From the NCBI RefSeq assembly GCF_016283395.1, contig NZ_JAEEMU010000032.1, positions 124,001-188,000 of the forward strand: a DNA stretch of 64,000 bases. The letters are read 5' to 3'. Below the pieces are notes generated by a model, which made no database searches, had not been told where the DNA came from, and saw only the letters and a list, made by a program, of their open reading frames with translations. Every line of letters starts with the position of its first letter. Position 1 is the stretch's first letter. Positions 43,622 through 50,958 of this stretch are shown here, piece after piece. A program made the translations under genes and the position numbers. The DNA comes from Ruminococcus sp. (GTDB lineage Bacteria; Bacillota_A; Clostridia; Oscillospirales; Ruminococcaceae).

Positions 43622-43853
43622 GGGGCGCACAATTGTGCGCCCCTAAAGCGTGTCGTTTAGAGTTTATGCGCAATTGACGGGAGCCCGAGGGCGAGCTCCC
43701 CTACAGTATGTCATTTGGAGTTTATGCGTAATTTGCGGACGACCCATGGTCGTCCCTACAGCGCGCTAATGTTACTATCGTTGGGTTTGACGGGCGCGCG
43801 GAACGCGCTCCTACAAGCTAACACGGCTAACGGCTCGGGCGGATAATATCCGC
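43622..43853. repeat. Array of five short palindromes (CCCTACA family)
   Basis: GGGGCGCAC-aatt-GTGCGCCCC (43622-43643), GGGAGC..GAGCTCCC-CTACA (43679-43704), GGACGACC-cat-GGTCGTCC-CTACA (43737-43760), GGGCGCGC-gaa-CGCGCTCC-TACA (43792-43815) and GGCGGATA-ATATCCGCC (43838-43853). Units two and three are preceded by near-identical leads (TGTC.TTT.GAGTTTATGCG, 43651 and 43710), so they look like tandemly duplicated 58-base modules. A GCTAACACGGCTAACGGCT element follows unit four. No gene is seen here. Confidence 0.8.
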
Positions 43854-43867
43854 CATTATAATTATGA

Positions 43868-43907
43868 ATTAAAAGAGCCGCTTTCGACATAGTTATCGGA
43901 AGCGGCT
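43868..43907 (-). terminator. Terminator of the LRR-dockerin gene
   Basis: AGCCGCTTTCG (43876-43886) pairs with CGGAAGCGGCT (43897-43907); minus strand continues CTTTTAATT, plus strand TTTTTTT, so it may also stop GH95 read-through. Confidence 0.85.
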
Positions 43908-43921
43908 GCTTTTTTTATTTA

Positions 43922-46813
43922 TCAGTCTGCCAGTATCATCTTGCGGAACTCTATCACATCAAATACATCAGCGTTTCCGTCACCGTTAAGGTCAGCGGAC
44001 TTGTACTGCTTTTCGCTGAATGTGTAAGTACCGTGGATATATCTGTTCATAAGAACGAGGTCGCCTACGTTGAACTGTCCGTCACCGTTGAGGTCGCCGT
44101 TCTTATATGCAAGGCTGTCGTCTATCTCCTCGAACTTCAAGCCGTACATCTGAGCATAAGCCTCAGCAGTAGAGCCCTTGTAGCCGTGGATAACGGTATC
44201 ACCGACAGGTCTGCTGTTAAGCTCTTTGATCTCATAAGCATATGTTCTGACATCAGTAAAGTTTGGTCTGTTATCTCCGCTGCGAATACCTACCAGTTCA
44301 TCGGCAGATTCATAATGAGTTGCGCGTATTGTCTGATTTCCTGCACATATCTCACACTCGGGATCGTAGATATAAACATCACGGAGGAATACTGCGTTCT
44401 TAAATGCATCGTAATCGAGTACGTGAGAATAAACATCGGCTCTTGTGCAGTTCTTGGTGGTGTCGTTGACCATTTCCCAGCCCATTTTTGTAACGCTTGC
44501 AGGGACAGTGATATTTCCGTATGCAGATATGCTTGCAACGCCCTCTGTGCCCTCTTTTATGGTGATATTCTTTACCTTCGGATCAACATCGACCAGCCAG
44601 CCGTCAAAATAGCCCAGGCCGTTCTCGTAATTGACCACAGGAGTCTCATAGAATGCGTTGCAGCCGATATGCTTGACGCTTGCAGGGATATTTATATCAG
44701 TCAGCGATACACAGCCGTTGAACGCATTATCGCCTATTATATCCAGCTCGCTTGGCAGTTTTATGCTTTTCAGCTTGCCTGCACCGCAGAAAGCATTTCT
44801 GCTGATCGTTGTGATACCGTCTGGCAGCTCTACGCTCTCAACATTTTTGAGGCTGTGGAATGCGCCTGTGCGGATTTTCGTAACGCTGTCGGGGACTACT
44901 ATCTTTGTCTTTTCGTAATTTGACGGAACTTTGATAAGCTCTGTCATGTCCTTGTTGTAGATTATTCCGTCAACAGAAACTAAATACGGATTATCTTCGC
45001 TTACCTCATAATATGCGGTATTGTCATACTGGAGATCGTAATTTACATCAATGTACTGTATACTTGCAGGAAGCTTTACTGTGCCTGCATTAAGATTGCA
45101 GTTAATAACAAATCCCGTTACAGGTACACCCTTTATTTTCTCAGGGATCTCAATGTCCTTTGGAACTGTATTATGATTGCCTTTTAATCTTGCAGTTGCA
45201 ACAGAATTACCGTATATCCAGTATGTTATGTCTTTCTCGTCATATACCTCAGGACCTACATTAGCTGACGGAGGTACGAAAGCATCAAATATCCTTCTGT
45301 ATTTACGTGCGTATTCCTCGGCTGTAGAGCCCTCATATCCGCGGATAATGGTATCATACTTTGCAGGATTGCCTATCTTTATAGGTGCATTGTATACCTT
45401 TTCTACAGGCTGTGCAACTGCCACACCTGAGTTGTCCTCAGTATTCTGAGAAAGTTTTTCCCTATATTTCTCCATGTATGCTTCAACTTTTTCTTTGAAT
45501 TTTGAATCAGTGCTCGAAGTGTTGACAGAATGAGTTATGGTAGTTATTTCACCTGCATCATCATCTTTTGAAAAACGTTCATTAATTATTTCGGTAATTG
45601 AAGTATTTATGGCTGTTGAGATGGAGTTAGCCCCGCTGCTTGAAGAAGCAGTAACCCGAGTATGTCTGATAATATAGTCATTCTCTTCGGTATTTTCCTC
45701 TTCCTCAGGAGCTTCCTTTGGCTCTCTCCAGTATGAGGGGATAGTTACTGCATCGTCTTCTATCTTACAGTCGCGGTCAGAAATCCATACTTCTTTTACA
45801 GTCAGACAGCCAAGAGTTCTTGCAGGGATAGCAGGACAGTGGAATTCTACAAGCTCTAAAGGCATATACAAGCCCAAAGCAAGGTATCTTCCCAAGTGGA
45901 TAACAGAATCAGGTACAGTGATAACTTTCAGCTTGTTCTTTGAGATGAAAAGTCCTTCGATAGTACCTACTGTGCCCATACGTATATCAGCACGTTCTAT
46001 ATCGTTATCTGAGCCTACAGCCCACTTGTCAACATAGTGTATGCCGTCCTCGTTTTCGATAGCTCCCGAATCTTTGAAAGCATCATTATATATATAATCA
46101 ACAGAGCCGGGGATCCTTACGCCTTTCAGAGCCTTTGTGCCTGCGAAAGTGTACGTGTTTATAGCCTTTACGCCGTCAGGTATATTTATAGAGGTGAGAG
46201 CTGTACAGCCTATGAAAGCTCCTTCACCTATTTCTCTAACATTATTGCTTACCTCTATCTTTGTAAGCTTTTGACAGCTTACAAAAGCGTATGGAGCGAT
46301 CGCCTTTGCCTCATCGGCTATCTTTACCTCAGTGGCACTTGCTGAAGGAGGAAATGCAACGACTGTTTTCATGTCCTTGCTGTATAGTACACCGTCAACA
46401 ACCGTAAATGACTCGTTATCCTCGCTGACAGCTATCTCTTCCATGCTGAATTCTGCAATATCACCCCAGTTTATGACACTGACATTTTTTGTAAGAGTCA
46501 GCTTTTTGATGTTTTTGCAGTTTCTGAAAGCACCCCATTCTATACCTACTACAGGAACATCGTTGATAGTTTCGGGAACTGTGAATTCTTCGATGTTTTC
46601 ATCATTGACATAATGAACAGCTGCATATCCTTTGAAGATACTATAGCTGACACCGTCCTTTTCTACAGTTGTCGAACTGCCGCTGAAATCATACTCCGCA
46701 GTAGTTTCTGTCTCTGAAACTACCTCAGCAGATGCGCTGAACGGTACAGTTGCCACAGAACTTGTTATAACAGTAAGTGCGGCAAGAATTGAAATAAATC
46801 CCTTGATTTTCAT
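43922..46813 (-). CDS. Secreted BspA-type leucine-rich repeat protein with dockerin
   Basis: 963 residues. Signal peptide (about 1-29, FSASAE). Two blocks of BspA/LRR_5 repeats (about 40-340 and 510-850; IGEGAFIGCTALTSINIPDGV, ISRNAFCGAGKLKSIKLPSEL), separated by a Glu/Ser/Thr-rich, coiled segment (about 370-465). Each block closes with the family's RGYEGSTAEEYARKY / HGYKGSTAEAYAQMY unit. C-terminal dockerin (DLNGDGQFNVGDLVLM, DLNGDGNADVFDVIEF). Probably a binding or adhesion component on the cellulosome; the ligand is unknown. RBS GGAGGT, consensus promoter upstream, terminator downstream. Confidence 0.94.
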   Translation of the reverse strand: MKIKGFISILAALTVITSSVATVPFSASAEVVSETETTAEYDFSGSSTTVEKDGVSYSIFKGYAAVHYVNDENIEEFTVPETINDVPVVGIEWGAFRNCKNIKKLTLTKNVSVINWGDIAEFSMEEIAVSEDNESFTVVDGVLYSKDMKTVVAFPPSASATEVKIADEAKAIAPYAFVSCQKLTKIEVSNNVREIGEGAFIGCTALTSINIPDGVKAINTYTFAGTKALKGVRIPGSVDYIYNDAFKDSGAIENEDGIHYVDKWAVGSDNDIERADIRMGTVGTIEGLFISKNKLKVITVPDSVIHLGRYLALGLYMPLELVEFHCPAIPARTLGCLTVKEVWISDRDCKIEDDAVTIPSYWREPKEAPEEEENTEENDYIIRHTRVTASSSSGANSISTAINTSITEIINERFSKDDDAGEITTITHSVNTSSTDSKFKEKVEAYMEKYREKLSQNTEDNSGVAVAQPVEKVYNAPIKIGNPAKYDTIIRGYEGSTAEEYARKYRRIFDAFVPPSANVGPEVYDEKDITYWIYGNSVATARLKGNHNTVPKDIEIPEKIKGVPVTGFVINCNLNAGTVKLPASIQYIDVNYDLQYDNTAYYEVSEDNPYLVSVDGIIYNKDMTELIKVPSNYEKTKIVVPDSVTKIRTGAFHSLKNVESVELPDGITTISRNAFCGAGKLKSIKLPSELDIIGDNAFNGCVSLTDINIPASVKHIGCNAFYETPVVNYENGLGYFDGWLVDVDPKVKNITIKEGTEGVASISAYGNITVPASVTKMGWEMVNDTTKNCTRADVYSHVLDYDAFKNAVFLRDVYIYDPECEICAGNQTIRATHYESADELVGIRSGDNRPNFTDVRTYAYEIKELNSRPVGDTVIHGYKGSTAEAYAQMYGLKFEEIDDSLAYKNGDLNGDGQFNVGDLVLMNRYIHGTYTFSEKQYKSADLNGDGNADVFDVIEFRKMILAD

Positions 46814-46866
46814 AATAATTTACCTCCTATATCAAAAAAATATATATAATATATACACTACAATAT

Positions 46867-46895
46867 ATTATATCAGTTGTGCTTCTGTATGTCAA
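46867..46895 (-). promoter_or_regulatory. Consensus promoter of the LRR-dockerin gene
   Basis: Minus strand TTGACA (46890-46895), 17 bases, TATAAT (46867-46872), about 50 bases before the start. Confidence 0.85.
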
Positions 46896-46938
46896 TGTTT
46901 TTCACGTCAGTGGATTTGGACTTTTCTTAATGTTGCTC

Positions 46939-46967
46939 TTGACTTTTTTACGCTGATATTATATAAT
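46939..46967 (+). promoter_or_regulatory. Promoter upstream of tRNA-Thr
   Basis: TTGACT (46939-46944), 17 bases, TATAAT (46962-46967). The transcript would carry about 190 bases before the tRNA, including a GCAGGTC-gcaga-GACCTGC hairpin (47122-47140) and the repeat fragment described separately. No closer promoter was found. Confidence 0.6.
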
Positions 46968-47117
46968 TATATTGTTGCAGATTTGATATGTCAGTGATGT
47001 GCAGCTCATTTGCTGAACAAACGACCGTTGCCAGCGGCAGATAAAGGGAGTTTGTGAAGGGAAGAAATATGGAGAAATGCGAGCGCAAGCGAGCAGTACG
47101 ACTAATTTCTGACTGAC

Positions 47118-47133
47118 AATGAGCAGGTCGCAG
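47118..47133 (+). repeat. 16-base duplicate of the tRNA-Thr 3' half
   Basis: AATGAGCAGGTCGCAG at 47118-47133 is identical to 47199-47214 within the tRNA (anticodon stem through T-stem), 81 bases upstream of it. Could be a decayed duplicate tRNA or an attachment-site scar. Confidence 0.7.
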
Positions 47134-47162
47134 AGACCTGCATAAAAAATACAATAGAATAT

Positions 47163-47238
47163 GCTTGTGTAGCACAGTTGGTAGTGCAGCTCATTCGTAA
47201 TGAGCAGGTCGCAGGTTCGAGTCCCGTCACAAGCTCCA
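47163..47238 (+). tRNA. tRNA-Thr (anticodon CGU)
   Basis: Acceptor stem GCTTGTG / CACAAGC, D-arm GCAC-AGTTGGTA-GTGC, anticodon arm GCTCA-TTCGTAA-TGAGC with anticodon CGT at 47196-47198, T-loop TTCGAGT, discriminator T and encoded CCA. The T-stem (GCAGG / CCCGT) has an A-C mismatch and a G-U pair, so the gene may be slightly degenerate; reads ACG codons. Confidence 0.88.
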
Positions 47239-47243
47239 AAGAA

Positions 47244-47273
47244 CCGCTTAGGAAATCGACTGAGCGGCTTTTT
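47244..47273 (+). terminator. Terminator after tRNA-Thr
   Basis: CCGCTTAG (47244-47251) pairs with CTGAGCGG (47260-47267), followed by CTTTTT. Confidence 0.85.
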
Positions 47274-47324
47274 GTTGAATTTTTCTCATATCATTGAAAA
47301 ACCAACATTGAATAGACTCTCTAA

Positions 47325-47366
47325 CCCCCTCGAAACTAACAGTATAGTTTTGAGGGGGGATTTTTA
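47325..47366 (+). terminator. Second strong hairpin terminator
   Basis: A 14-bp stem (CCCCCTCGAAACTA / TAGTTTTGAGGGGG, one G-U) with loop ACAGTA, followed by GATTTTTA on the plus strand. It backs up the tRNA terminator and also bounds the small minus-strand frame beside it. Confidence 0.8.
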
Positions 47367-47549
47367 TAGAGTATATTCTTCAATTAACCTTTTTACTTTA
47401 CGAAGTATCCTGACTGTATCACGTTTAGTTTTATAGCCATTTTTCTTTTTGAAGAATATAAGACTTATTATAACTTTTATGATACTTATTGCAATTACGG
47501 TCGGATAAGCTGATCTATACTCCGGTTCAGGCATATTTTTAAAGTTCAT
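47364..47549 (-). CDS. Possible small membrane protein (61 aa)
   Basis: 61 residues: a polar start (MNFKNMPEPEYRSAYP), one hydrophobic helix (TVIAISIIKVIISLIFF) and a strongly basic tail (KKKNGYKTKRDTVRILRKVKRL). The topology is coherent for a single-pass protein, but no good ribosome site precedes the ATG at 47549 and no family is recognised. It lies between the tRNA terminators and the pse operon end. Confidence 0.35.
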   Translation of the reverse strand: MNFKNMPEPEYRSAYPTVIAISIIKVIISLIFFKKKNGYKTKRDTVRILRKVKRLIEEYTL

Positions 47550-47638
47550 ATTGTATCAGCCTGCAATAAGCATCAGCGGCATAACTGAACAAGTTTGTTG
47601 TAATGTATCAGAGCTTTTTCGTGAAATGGCAAGCTAAG

Positions 47639-47675
47639 AAAAAGATGTAAGGGTCAAAATCCCTTACATCTTTTT
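47639..47675 (-). terminator. Terminator of the pse operon
   Basis: AAAAAGATGTAAGGG (47639-47653) pairs perfectly with CCCTTACATCTTTTT (47661-47675); the pseG stop codon sits in the loop. Confidence 0.9.
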
Positions 47676-48685
47676 CCTTCAGCTAATATCTTTGCTATTC
47701 TGTCAGCTCCGTTACCGTCAACAAGTGTTTGCATTTTTTCAGATAATTTCCTTCTTAGGGGTTCATCATTTATCATCTTCTTAAGCAACAATATTAAACG
47801 TTTCTCGAATTCATTGTCATTTCGACAATCACCTGCACTAAGAATAATGCCTTGTTTGTCAAATTGTTCCGCTGCTATAATCTGATTATCAGCCAGCGTG
47901 TATGTGATAGTAGGTGTTCCGGTTGCGCACAGCTCATAGAGTGTCGTACCGGCTGCCGAGATTGCAATGTCACAATTCTTCATAAGATCAGACATATGCT
48001 TTTCATTGATATGAAGAACCGCATTCATTTTATCCGCTGCCAATTTCTTTATATCAGCTATTCCCGGATTAAGAGCACCAACGATAAAATGAAAAACAAT
48101 ATTTGTATATTCAGGACACACATCTCTGATCAGTTTCTCTGTTATCTTTTCCGGATCAGCACCGCCGGCGGAAATAAGTACATCAGACACATTCTTAATC
48201 TCGTGCTTTGGGCAGCCTTTGAACTCATCTCGGAGAGGTGCGTATTGTGGATGCAGTATTAGCTTAGTTTTCGTTCCTATATACCATGAATAGTCATATA
48301 CTGCCGCATATATATTGTAGTTAATAATTGCATCGACATCATAACGTTCAAGGTTCATATCATCAATGTATGCTACTCTGCATTCTTGTGATATTGTTTT
48401 CAAATAATTCCCTGTTGCAAAATAGTTGTCAACAAGTATGATTTCAGGCTGTCTCTCACGAATCACATTTATGAGTATTTGGAGTTCTGATTCTAAATCT
48501 GTCCATATGATATCAAGACATATCGTTTGAAATCCATTACTTTCGATTAGTGCTTTAGACTTCTCATCTGCGATCACAAACAAAGAATCTTGTCCGTGAA
48601 GAAGAAATGCTTTAGCAATAGACAGGCAACGCATCACATGACCTGCTCCGATTATTTCGTTTGCGTCTGCTCTAAATAATATCAT
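47654..48685 (-). CDS. pseG: UDP-2,4-diacetamido-2,4,6-trideoxy-beta-L-altropyranose hydrolase
   Basis: 343 residues. Removes UDP from the nucleotide sugar in pseudaminic acid synthesis. GT-B-like fold: N-terminal RADANEIIGAGHVMRCLSIAKAF holds the G.GH motif with the catalytic His (residue about 17); the C-terminal half has ISAAGTTLYELCATGTPTI for nucleotide binding. Usual length. Its ATG overlaps the pseI stop (ATGA), so translation is coupled. Last gene of the operon. Confidence 0.93.
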   Translation of the reverse strand: MILFRADANEIIGAGHVMRCLSIAKAFLLHGQDSLFVIADEKSKALIESNGFQTICLDIIWTDLESELQILINVIRERQPEIILVDNYFATGNYLKTISQECRVAYIDDMNLERYDVDAIINYNIYAAVYDYSWYIGTKTKLILHPQYAPLRDEFKGCPKHEIKNVSDVLISAGGADPEKITEKLIRDVCPEYTNIVFHFIVGALNPGIADIKKLAADKMNAVLHINEKHMSDLMKNCDIAISAAGTTLYELCATGTPTITYTLADNQIIAAEQFDKQGIILSAGDCRNDNEFEKRLILLLKKMINDEPLRRKLSEKMQTLVDGNGADRIAKILAEGKRCKGF

Positions 48686-49719
48686 TTCTCAACATCATCC
48701 CAGGTTAAAGGAGTACCGAATGGAATATCGCGACTCGCTTTCTTACTGTTGATAAAATAATCATAGTATCTTGTATGAAGACCGCAGGCAGGACGAATAG
48801 ATCGGATATTCTCGGGAGTAAATACTTCCCCAGCCTTAATATCTTTTACAGCGAATAAACTCCTTCTGTGCGCATAACTCTGAGCCTCGTCCTCGCTTGG
48901 ACCATAAGTCACTCTTCCAAGACTCAATTCGGTATTGCGCACATCGGTTATCATCTGCTTAAACTCATCTTTGTCAAGAGAGAAAGCACCATCAATAGTT
49001 TTGTCTTCTTTGGACAAACAAATATGCTTTTCAATGATAGGAACACCAAGTGCAACTGCTGCGATATCTGTTAGGGTTCCTATAGAATGGTCTGAAAGCC
49101 CAACCGGCACACCGAACTTTTCCTTCATATCTATAATGGTGCGAAGGTTCATTGTTGAATAGTTGGTAGGATAAGCACTGCAGCATTTCAAAAGGATTAA
49201 ATTCTCGTTGCCCGTTTTCTTAACCGTTTCCACTGCTTCTCTTATTTCATCTTCAGAAGCCATTCCGCAGGAAATAATCATCGGCTTTCCTGTTTCAGCG
49301 ACCTTTCTGATAAGCGGGATATCTACAATTTCAAAGCTGGCAATTTTATAAAATCCAACTCCAATATTTTCAAGAAAATCGACTGCCGTAAAGTCAAATG
49401 GAGTTGAAAGAAATTCCATACCTAGCTTTTCGGCTTCCTCTTTTATTGTTTTCGTCCACTCCCATGGCGTGTATGCCTTTGTATACAGATCATACAAATA
49501 ATCATTCTGCCAAAGCCCGGTTTTAACAAGAAAAGGCTCAGTATGGCAATTAATTGTGATCGTGTCTGCTGTGTATGTCTGTATCTTCAGACAATCCGCT
49601 CCTGCATCAGCAGCAGCATGAACTATGTCCAGTGCCTTTTCGATTTTTCCATCATGATTGCCGCTCATTTCAGCAATAATGTAGGTTTTCTTATTATTCA
49701 TGTATTCAAATAGTTTCAT
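48682..49719 (-). CDS. pseI: Pseudaminic acid synthase
   Basis: 345 residues. NeuB-family aldolase condensing 6-deoxy-AltdiNAc with PEP. TIM-barrel (IIAEMSGNHDGKIEKALDIVHAAADAGADCLKIQTY; FLSTPFD; GLSDHSIG; IEKHICL) followed by a C-terminal SAF/antifreeze-like domain (RRSLFAVKDIKAGEVFTPENIRSIRP). The EMSGNH and PseI-like spacing favour pseudaminic over sialic or legionaminic acid synthase; the neighbouring pseB/C/F/G support this. The ribosome site lies in the 3' end of the VOC gene. Confidence 0.93.
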   Translation of the reverse strand: MKLFEYMNNKKTYIIAEMSGNHDGKIEKALDIVHAAADAGADCLKIQTYTADTITINCHTEPFLVKTGLWQNDYLYDLYTKAYTPWEWTKTIKEEAEKLGMEFLSTPFDFTAVDFLENIGVGFYKIASFEIVDIPLIRKVAETGKPMIISCGMASEDEIREAVETVKKTGNENLILLKCCSAYPTNYSTMNLRTIIDMKEKFGVPVGLSDHSIGTLTDIAAVALGVPIIEKHICLSKEDKTIDGAFSLDKDEFKQMITDVRNTELSLGRVTYGPSEDEAQSYAHRRSLFAVKDIKAGEVFTPENIRSIRPACGLHTRYYDYFINSKKASRDIPFGTPLTWDDVEK

Positions 49720-49723
49720 TTGC

Positions 49724-50140
49724 TTACCCCTTCATCTCGACAAGTTCGATTGTCCCTGCACCTGTCTTAAACAGGAACGCCACTTGTCTATACCTGAACG
49801 CCATCGCTTTGGCAGGTCTCTTCAGCACCATCCATCCCGACGTTTTCAGCTCTTGAATGCTATCTTCCAAGTTTTGTACTTGATAGCAAACATGGTAAGG
49901 ACCTTCTCCCTGCCTTTTTAGTGTAGAATAAACATCTGATGCTTCATCTATTGGGCTAACAAGTTCAATTCTGGTTCCTTCATTTCGCAGAAAACATATA
50001 TACACATTCCTTGGTTTAGAATCACCGTCTGATACATTGTCTTCATAAACCTCCGATTCCTGTTCATACCCGAGAGCAAGGAATAATTCTATGGATTTCT
50101 TGATATCCTTGCACAGATATCCGATATGATCAACTTTCAT
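49724..50140 (-). CDS. VOC family (glyoxalase/epimerase-like) protein
   Basis: 138 residues with two beta-alpha-beta-beta-beta units: HIGYLCKDIKKSIELFLALGYE at the start and GEGPYHVCYQVQNLEDSIQEL in the middle, ending GAGTIELVEM. Metal-ligand candidates are His5, Glu in IELVSP, His in PYHVCY and Glu in TIELVE, as in methylmalonyl-CoA epimerases. In this operon it may isomerise or otherwise process an acyl-CoA or acyl-ACP intermediate; such genes also sit beside FkbH/ACP pairs elsewhere. Function inferred only from fold and context. Confidence 0.85.
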   Translation of the reverse strand: MKVDHIGYLCKDIKKSIELFLALGYEQESEVYEDNVSDGDSKPRNVYICFLRNEGTRIELVSPIDEASDVYSTLKRQGEGPYHVCYQVQNLEDSIQELKTSGWMVLKRPAKAMAFRYRQVAFLFKTGAGTIELVEMKG

Positions 50141-50151
50141 GTTATAATCCT

Positions 50152-50697
50152 TTACTCAAATTGAAAACTTTCATATTTGGTATTTTTACGTTTTACGAAC
50201 CATTCTTCTGCTATGATGGATCCGACAGAGATATCATGATATATGCCATTCTTGCATATATGCTGTCTCATGAGCCCGTCTTCTTTTCCACCACACATAA
50301 TATGAAGCTTTATGACCTGTTTATTATCTGCAAAAGTTTCATTACAGAGTTTATGAAGCTTTAAAACATCAAAAACATAGTCGTAAAGACTCCACTCCAA
50401 GTACAGTGCAAGTTGCAATGACCTCGCATCTTTTTCGGCGATATAGTATCCCCAACTGCACCTTGAATTTATTCTGTCAATATCAAAGACATTAATAAGA
50501 CCAATTGGTCTGTCGTCAAATCGAATAATCCAGTTGATCTGATTATCCCGATCTTTGATACTTTCAAACCATTTTTTCTGTTTGTCAAGTGTCAAAATTG
50601 GATCTGTGTTCATGAATTTCGTGATATACGGTCTCATACGCCAGTCCATTACCATTTCAAGATCACTTTCTTGAAGCCGCGTCATTATTACATTCAT
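50152..50697 (-). CDS. pseH: PseH-like N-acyltransferase (GNAT)
   Basis: 181 residues. GNAT fold: LQESDLEMVMDWRMRPYITKFMNTDPI at the start, then WGYYIAEKDARSLQLALYLEWSLYDYVFDVLKLHKL, which resembles PseH, the enzyme acylating the 4-amino group of UDP-4-amino-4,6-dideoxy-AltNAc. Start ATG 50697 with AAAGGAG; an earlier GTG-type start lies inside the ACP gene. Because an ACP and an FkbH protein precede it, its acyl donor may be an acyl-ACP rather than acetyl-CoA. Confidence 0.85.
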   Translation of the reverse strand: MNVIMTRLQESDLEMVMDWRMRPYITKFMNTDPILTLDKQKKWFESIKDRDNQINWIIRFDDRPIGLINVFDIDRINSRCSWGYYIAEKDARSLQLALYLEWSLYDYVFDVLKLHKLCNETFADNKQVIKLHIMCGGKEDGLMRQHICKNGIYHDISVGSIIAEEWFVKRKNTKYESFQFE

Positions 50698-50720
50698 GGG
50701 CAATTGCTCCTTTAAGAAAT

Positions 50721-50942
50721 TCAGAGTGCTTTTGCACAAGCAATAAGCTCTCCTAATGTTTCAACCTCTATTGCTCTATCCAAAGGAATTTCGATATTAT
50801 ACTTTTCCTGCAGTTCTGAAATCATCATCACAAATTGCAGAGAGTCAAATCCATCAATTTCCCTGATAATTGTTTCATCTGAAAATACGCTTGAATCCTG
50901 TTCCATAACCTGCGCTAATACTTCAATAATCTGTTCCTTCAT
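50721..50942 (-). CDS. Acyl carrier protein
   Basis: 73 residues, acidic. Phosphopantetheine site Ser34 in IDGFDSLQFVMM, followed by the usual helix III (EKYNIEIPLDRA). Specialised ACP rather than the fatty-acid AcpP, judged by operon. Start ATG 50942 with GGAGGA; the in-frame ATG eight codons earlier overlaps the ribosome site. Sits 16 bases after the FkbH-type gene, so they likely work as a pair: FkbH loads an acyl group on this carrier. Confidence 0.92.
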   Translation of the reverse strand: MKEQIIEVLAQVMEQDSSVFSDETIIREIDGFDSLQFVMMISELQEKYNIEIPLDRAIEVETLGELIACAKAL

Positions 50943-50958
50943 AAATAATCTTCCTCCA

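Noticed and set aside
43622..43853. Palindrome array considered as CRISPR
   Set aside because: Palindrome cores vary while spacers are partly conserved, the reverse of a CRISPR; no cas genes nearby.
44033..44923. 296-codon plus-strand frame opposite the LRR-dockerin gene
   Set aside because: Antisense shadow of repeated LRR codons; composition is unlike a protein and the sense gene has signal peptide, LRR and dockerin.
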